In this document: piece by piece, positions 61,461 through 64,000 of the stretch
Position numbering within the stretch: position 1 is the first letter of the stretch
How the letters are laid out: each line of letters begins with the position of its first letter
NCBI GenBank assembly: GCA_900764925.1
Contig: CAAFPW010000066.1
Span: 24,821 to 88,820, forward strand
Direction: 5' to 3'
Length of the DNA: 64,000 nt
Source of the DNA: Fusobacteriaceae bacterium
GTDB lineage: Bacteria > Fusobacteriota > Fusobacteriia > Fusobacteriales > Fusobacteriaceae
Position numbers and translations under genes: made by a program
The notes under the pieces: model-generated
Told to the model about the DNA's origin: nothing
The model's input: only the letters and a program-made list of their open reading frames with translations
Database searches by the model: none

Positions 61461-62285
61461 TTAATCTTTATTTTTATTTTGATATTTATCCATATCTAAA
61501 AAAGCATTTATTTCTTGTCCCCAAGAGTATTGAGCCATATATTCTCCATGATAGAGTTTTCTTCCCTCTACAATATCTTCTCCCCATTTAAAATAATCAC
61601 ATTGAATACATTCTAAATTTGAAAGCCCTATTCTTCCTCTTTCACTATATATTATTTGACCACATCCTAATTCATTCAATACATCTTGTAAATCCTTTTT
61701 TAACATTCTATAATAAGAGTCGTGCCCCTCTTCTTCCCATAAATTAGCAATTATTTCCTTTGAAGTACATCTCGCTCCCTTTCTATGAACAAGATATGCT
61801 AAAAGTTCTTTTGTTTTTTCGAATTTAAATTTTACAGGATTTCCATCTATAAGAATATCAAAATTTCCAAAACAAGTAATTTGTATTCTCTTTTTCTCTA
61901 TTCCTTCTAAAGGCTCTGGGACATGATATCTAAGATTTTCTAGTGCATGACGTATCTGATCTACATTAGCTGGTTTCATTATATAATCACTAGCATCTAA
62001 TTTAAAGGCTTCTCCCATAAAATTAGAATATCCTGTTACAAATATAAAATTAGTTTTAGGGTACATTTTCTTAAGTTCATTTGCAAATTCTACTCCGTTT
62101 AATCCAGGCATCTGTATATCAATAAAACAAACATAAAATTGCTGCTTAGCCAACTCAAGTGCTTCAAGAGGATTATTTACTGTTATAACCTCTGCTTTTT
62201 TATCAACTTCACGTATTAAAGTAGCTAAATATTCTCCAGCAAGTATTTCATCGTCCAATACTAAGTATTTCACGTCTTTTTCCAC
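61461..62285 (-). CDS. Response regulator with winged-helix (SARP-like) output domain
   Basis: 274 aa. Receiver domain residues ~5-118: acidic pocket Asp11-Asp12, phospho-acceptor Asp56 in FIDIQMPGLNG, Thr in FIFVTGYSN and Lys in IMKPAN. Output domain (~130-230) begins RIQITCFGNFDILIDGNPVK and RKGARCTSKEIIANLWEEEG, the beta-strand and winged-helix pattern of OmpR/SARP-type domains, followed by a short helical tail (~230-274) that may be a truncated transcriptional-activation domain. Start GTG 62285 overlaps the kinase gene by 38 bp; a later GTG at codon 5 is possible. Partner of the LytS-like kinase and probably acts at the nhaC promoter. Confidence 0.85.
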   Translation of the reverse strand: MEKDVKYLVLDDEILAGEYLATLIREVDKKAEVITVNNPLEALELAKQQFYVCFIDIQMPGLNGVEFANELKKMYPKTNFIFVTGYSNFMGEAFKLDASDYIMKPANVDQIRHALENLRYHVPEPLEGIEKKRIQITCFGNFDILIDGNPVKFKFEKTKELLAYLVHRKGARCTSKEIIANLWEEEGHDSYYRMLKKDLQDVLNELGCGQIIYSERGRIGLSNLECIQCDYFKWGEDIVEGRKLYHGEYMAQYSWGQEINAFLDMDKYQNKNKD

Positions 62286-63528
62286 TCTCCAATCTTATAT
62301 TTTTTCCTTTTCTTGGAATAATAATCTTTACAACCGTTCCAATCCCTATAAAACTTGTGATTTCAAGTTCTGCATTAGCAATACTTTTTAATCTTTCTTT
62401 AACATTATGTATGCCAATATGTTCTCCACCATCTTTCAATACTTTTTCCATTTCAAATCCTATTCCATTATCTGAAATTATTATTATATTATCCTTATCT
62501 TTCTTTTCTGTAGATATTTTTATAGTTCCACCTTCAAGTCTATTACATATACCATGTTTAACAGCATTTTCTACAATTGGTTGTAATGTAAGAGTTGGCA
62601 TACTAAAATCATCTATCTTTATATCATATTCTACTTTCACTCGATTACCAAAACGCAATTTTTCTATATCAATATATATTTTAGTGTGTTCTAATTCTTT
62701 GTAAAAAGGTTGAGTATCATTTTTTCCCATATTATGCATATTCTCTCTAAGATATCCAGAAAATTTTACAGTAGTTTCCTCTGCAAGTTTTGGATTTATT
62801 CGACAAAGTGCAGTTATAGTATTCAGTGTATTGTATAAAAAATGTGGTTGTATTTGTGAAAGCATTAATGTCATTCTCTGTTCTCTCAATTTTATTTCTT
62901 TTTCTTCATTTACTTTTTGTGATATTTTTACATGTAATACAAGGTAATAAAATAAAAAAATTATAGCATAGGTTTCATTTAATACCCCTTCTCTTCTTCC
63001 AATTGCATCCATAATTGTTGCAGTCATCAACCATGCTATACAACAAAAAACTTGAAGATGATTTACCTCTGTATTCTTATAGAATTTACGTTCCAGTACC
63101 AAAAGAAAAATAATCCAGTAAATACAATTTGTAATAATAGAAGAATACATTATAGTTTCTAATTCAATATTTTTATTTTTTAAAATCAGACTGTAATAAA
63201 AAAGAAAATTCATTATTGTAGGAATATATATTAATTTAGCTTTAGGTTTTAATACTGTTATAACTATAGCTAAAACTAGAGGTTTTAAAGAATAATAAAG
63301 CATTATTGCTATTATAAAAGACTGCCCTAATATAACTTGTTCTTTGCAATAACTTATATAAAATTCTACTATAGATATAATTAATAATAGAGTCATATTT
63401 ATAATCATTTTCTTTTTTATAAATATATCAACTGCTGACCTCATAGCAACAACAAAATATGTTCCTATCACTATTGCAATAAATATATAGTTTTTAACAA
63501 GATAATTTTGGATACATATCTCCCTCAT
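62248..63528 (-). CDS. LytS/YehU-type sensor histidine kinase
   Basis: 426 aa. Residues ~8-210 are about six or seven membrane helices (FIAIVIGTYFVVAMRSAVDI, LLLIISIVEFYISY, VLVIILFLLV-type segments). The His_kinase domain has QIQPHFLYNTLNTITALCRI with the phospho-accepting His (~residue 228), and the ATPase domain has PLQPIVENAVKHGI-like LTLQPIVENAVKHGICNRLE (N box) and IIISDNGIGFEMEKVLKDG / GEHIGIHNVKERL (G boxes). Such kinases sense extracellular or membrane cues. Overlaps the regulator gene by 38 bp; ligand unknown. ATG 63528 with GAGGAGGG upstream. Confidence 0.88.
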   Translation of the reverse strand: MREICIQNYLVKNYIFIAIVIGTYFVVAMRSAVDIFIKKKMIINMTLLLIISIVEFYISYCKEQVILGQSFIIAIMLYYSLKPLVLAIVITVLKPKAKLIYIPTIMNFLFYYSLILKNKNIELETIMYSSIITNCIYWIIFLLVLERKFYKNTEVNHLQVFCCIAWLMTATIMDAIGRREGVLNETYAIIFLFYYLVLHVKISQKVNEEKEIKLREQRMTLMLSQIQPHFLYNTLNTITALCRINPKLAEETTVKFSGYLRENMHNMGKNDTQPFYKELEHTKIYIDIEKLRFGNRVKVEYDIKIDDFSMPTLTLQPIVENAVKHGICNRLEGGTIKISTEKKDKDNIIIISDNGIGFEMEKVLKDGGEHIGIHNVKERLKSIANAELEITSFIGIGTVVKIIIPRKGKNIRLESGKRREILSIGR

Positions 63529-63552
63529 TAAACCCTCCTCTTATTTTTAACT

Positions 63553-63860
63553 TTATAATTTTAACTCATATTCTTTTGTTTCTATACACTCTATATGTCT
63601 TTCTATTTTTGAAAATTCCTCTTTAAATTTTTCATCAAAATACTTATATATTAAAACTATTATTTTTCTATCAGAATATAGCCAATCTAATATCCCTGTC
63701 TCACAATAACCAACATTTAATTTAGGATATTCTCCTATTTTTAATTGTTTTGATCTGTCATTACTTGTTTAGAATTTTCCCACTTAATATTATTATGAAG
63801 ATTTGAACATCCACATAAAACAAATAACAAAATAAATAATAAACTTCTTACTAATTTCAT
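63553..63860 (-). pseudogene. Small lipoprotein gene with frameshift
   Basis: ATG at 63860 opens MKLVRSLLFILLFVLCGCSN with a good lipobox (LCGC) and runs 39 codons to TAA at 63743-63741. In the next frame the sequence continues KIGEYPKLNVGYCETGIL ... IECIETKEYELKL to TAA at 63555-63553. One extra A in the AAAA run at 63751-63748 would join them as a ~102-aa lipoprotein. A short A-run is prone to slippage or sequencing error, so decay, phase variation and error are all possible. No family recognised. Confidence 0.5.
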
Positions 63861-64000
63861 ATATCCTACATAAAAATTATAACATAAAGAATAAAATTAT
63901 TGAAAAAAAATAAAGAGATAATTCAAGGGGGTAAATAGCTGGATATCATCTTTAGGGGGACTAACAAAAGCTGAAGCAGCACACTTTGGTGGTCCAGCTC
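63861..64000. other. Unassigned sequence at the right edge
   Basis: A -10-like TATAAT (63881-63876, minus) may serve the lipoprotein gene. From about 63926 the sequence becomes visibly richer in G and C than its surroundings. It can be read rightward without a stop (NSWISSLGGLTKAEAAHFGG) from no clear start codon, but could equally be a structured RNA or a displaced gene fragment. I cannot assign it. Confidence 0.3.

Overview
Very AT-rich, gene-dense DNA that reads as a Fusobacterium-type genome. The signs are a FadA-like coiled-coil adhesin directly upstream of a giant type V autotransporter with the fusobacterial autotransporter-associated N-terminus, diderm outer-membrane proteins beside Firmicutes-like ECF and TudS genes, and a complete ilvDBNC operon. 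The operon suggests one of the metabolically richer species (varium/ulcerans/mortiferum group) rather than F. nucleatum; that species guess is inference.

Layout. 1-4752 (minus): a 1324-aa outer-membrane barrel protein followed by the start of a large secreted surface protein that runs off the window. 4753-5214: regulatory region with a strong rightward promoter enclosed by an 18-bp perfect inverted repeat, a candidate invertible (phase-variable) switch. 5215-16832 (plus): FadA-like adhesin, then a 3745-aa autotransporter ending in an OmpA domain, broken at about 8221 by a one-base deletion. 16882-21779 (minus): ilvD-ilvB-ilvN-ilvC preceded by an isoleucine-rich leader and attenuator. 21864-24345: cytosine deaminase and permease with an odd structured leader. 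24530-31099: a LacI-controlled ribose-type ABC transporter with a sugar isomerase and an oxidoreductase. 31326-37935: a lone oxidoreductase, an AAA/PD-(D/E)XK protein, a large membrane protein with a coupled microprotein, and a NicO/DUF1007 pair.

38098-51373 (minus) is the most distinctive block. It looks like a divergent chaperone-usher fimbrial locus: two PapD-like chaperones, a pilin-like subunit, an 882-aa usher-like protein, minor subunits, a LysM protein, a 1363-aa tip-adhesin candidate, a WG-repeat protein and small membrane proteins. A SnoaL-LytTR fusion regulator lies just upstream, and two 9-bp direct repeats 21 bp apart precede the locus promoter, as expected for a LytTR-domain operator.

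51579-58361: DDAH-like hydrolase plus an arginine-type binding lipoprotein behind a leader-peptide attenuator, then an ECF transporter (S, A, A', T) with a TudS-like desulfidase and a family-5 binding lipoprotein. 58525-63528: small outer-membrane barrel, NhaC antiporter with a PH-like membrane protein, and a LytS-type kinase with a REC-winged-helix (SARP-like) response regulator. The nhaC promoter carries 11-bp-spaced direct repeats that suit such a regulator. 63553-63860 is a small lipoprotein gene with a frameshift. I saw no tRNA, rRNA, insertion sequence or CRISPR array.
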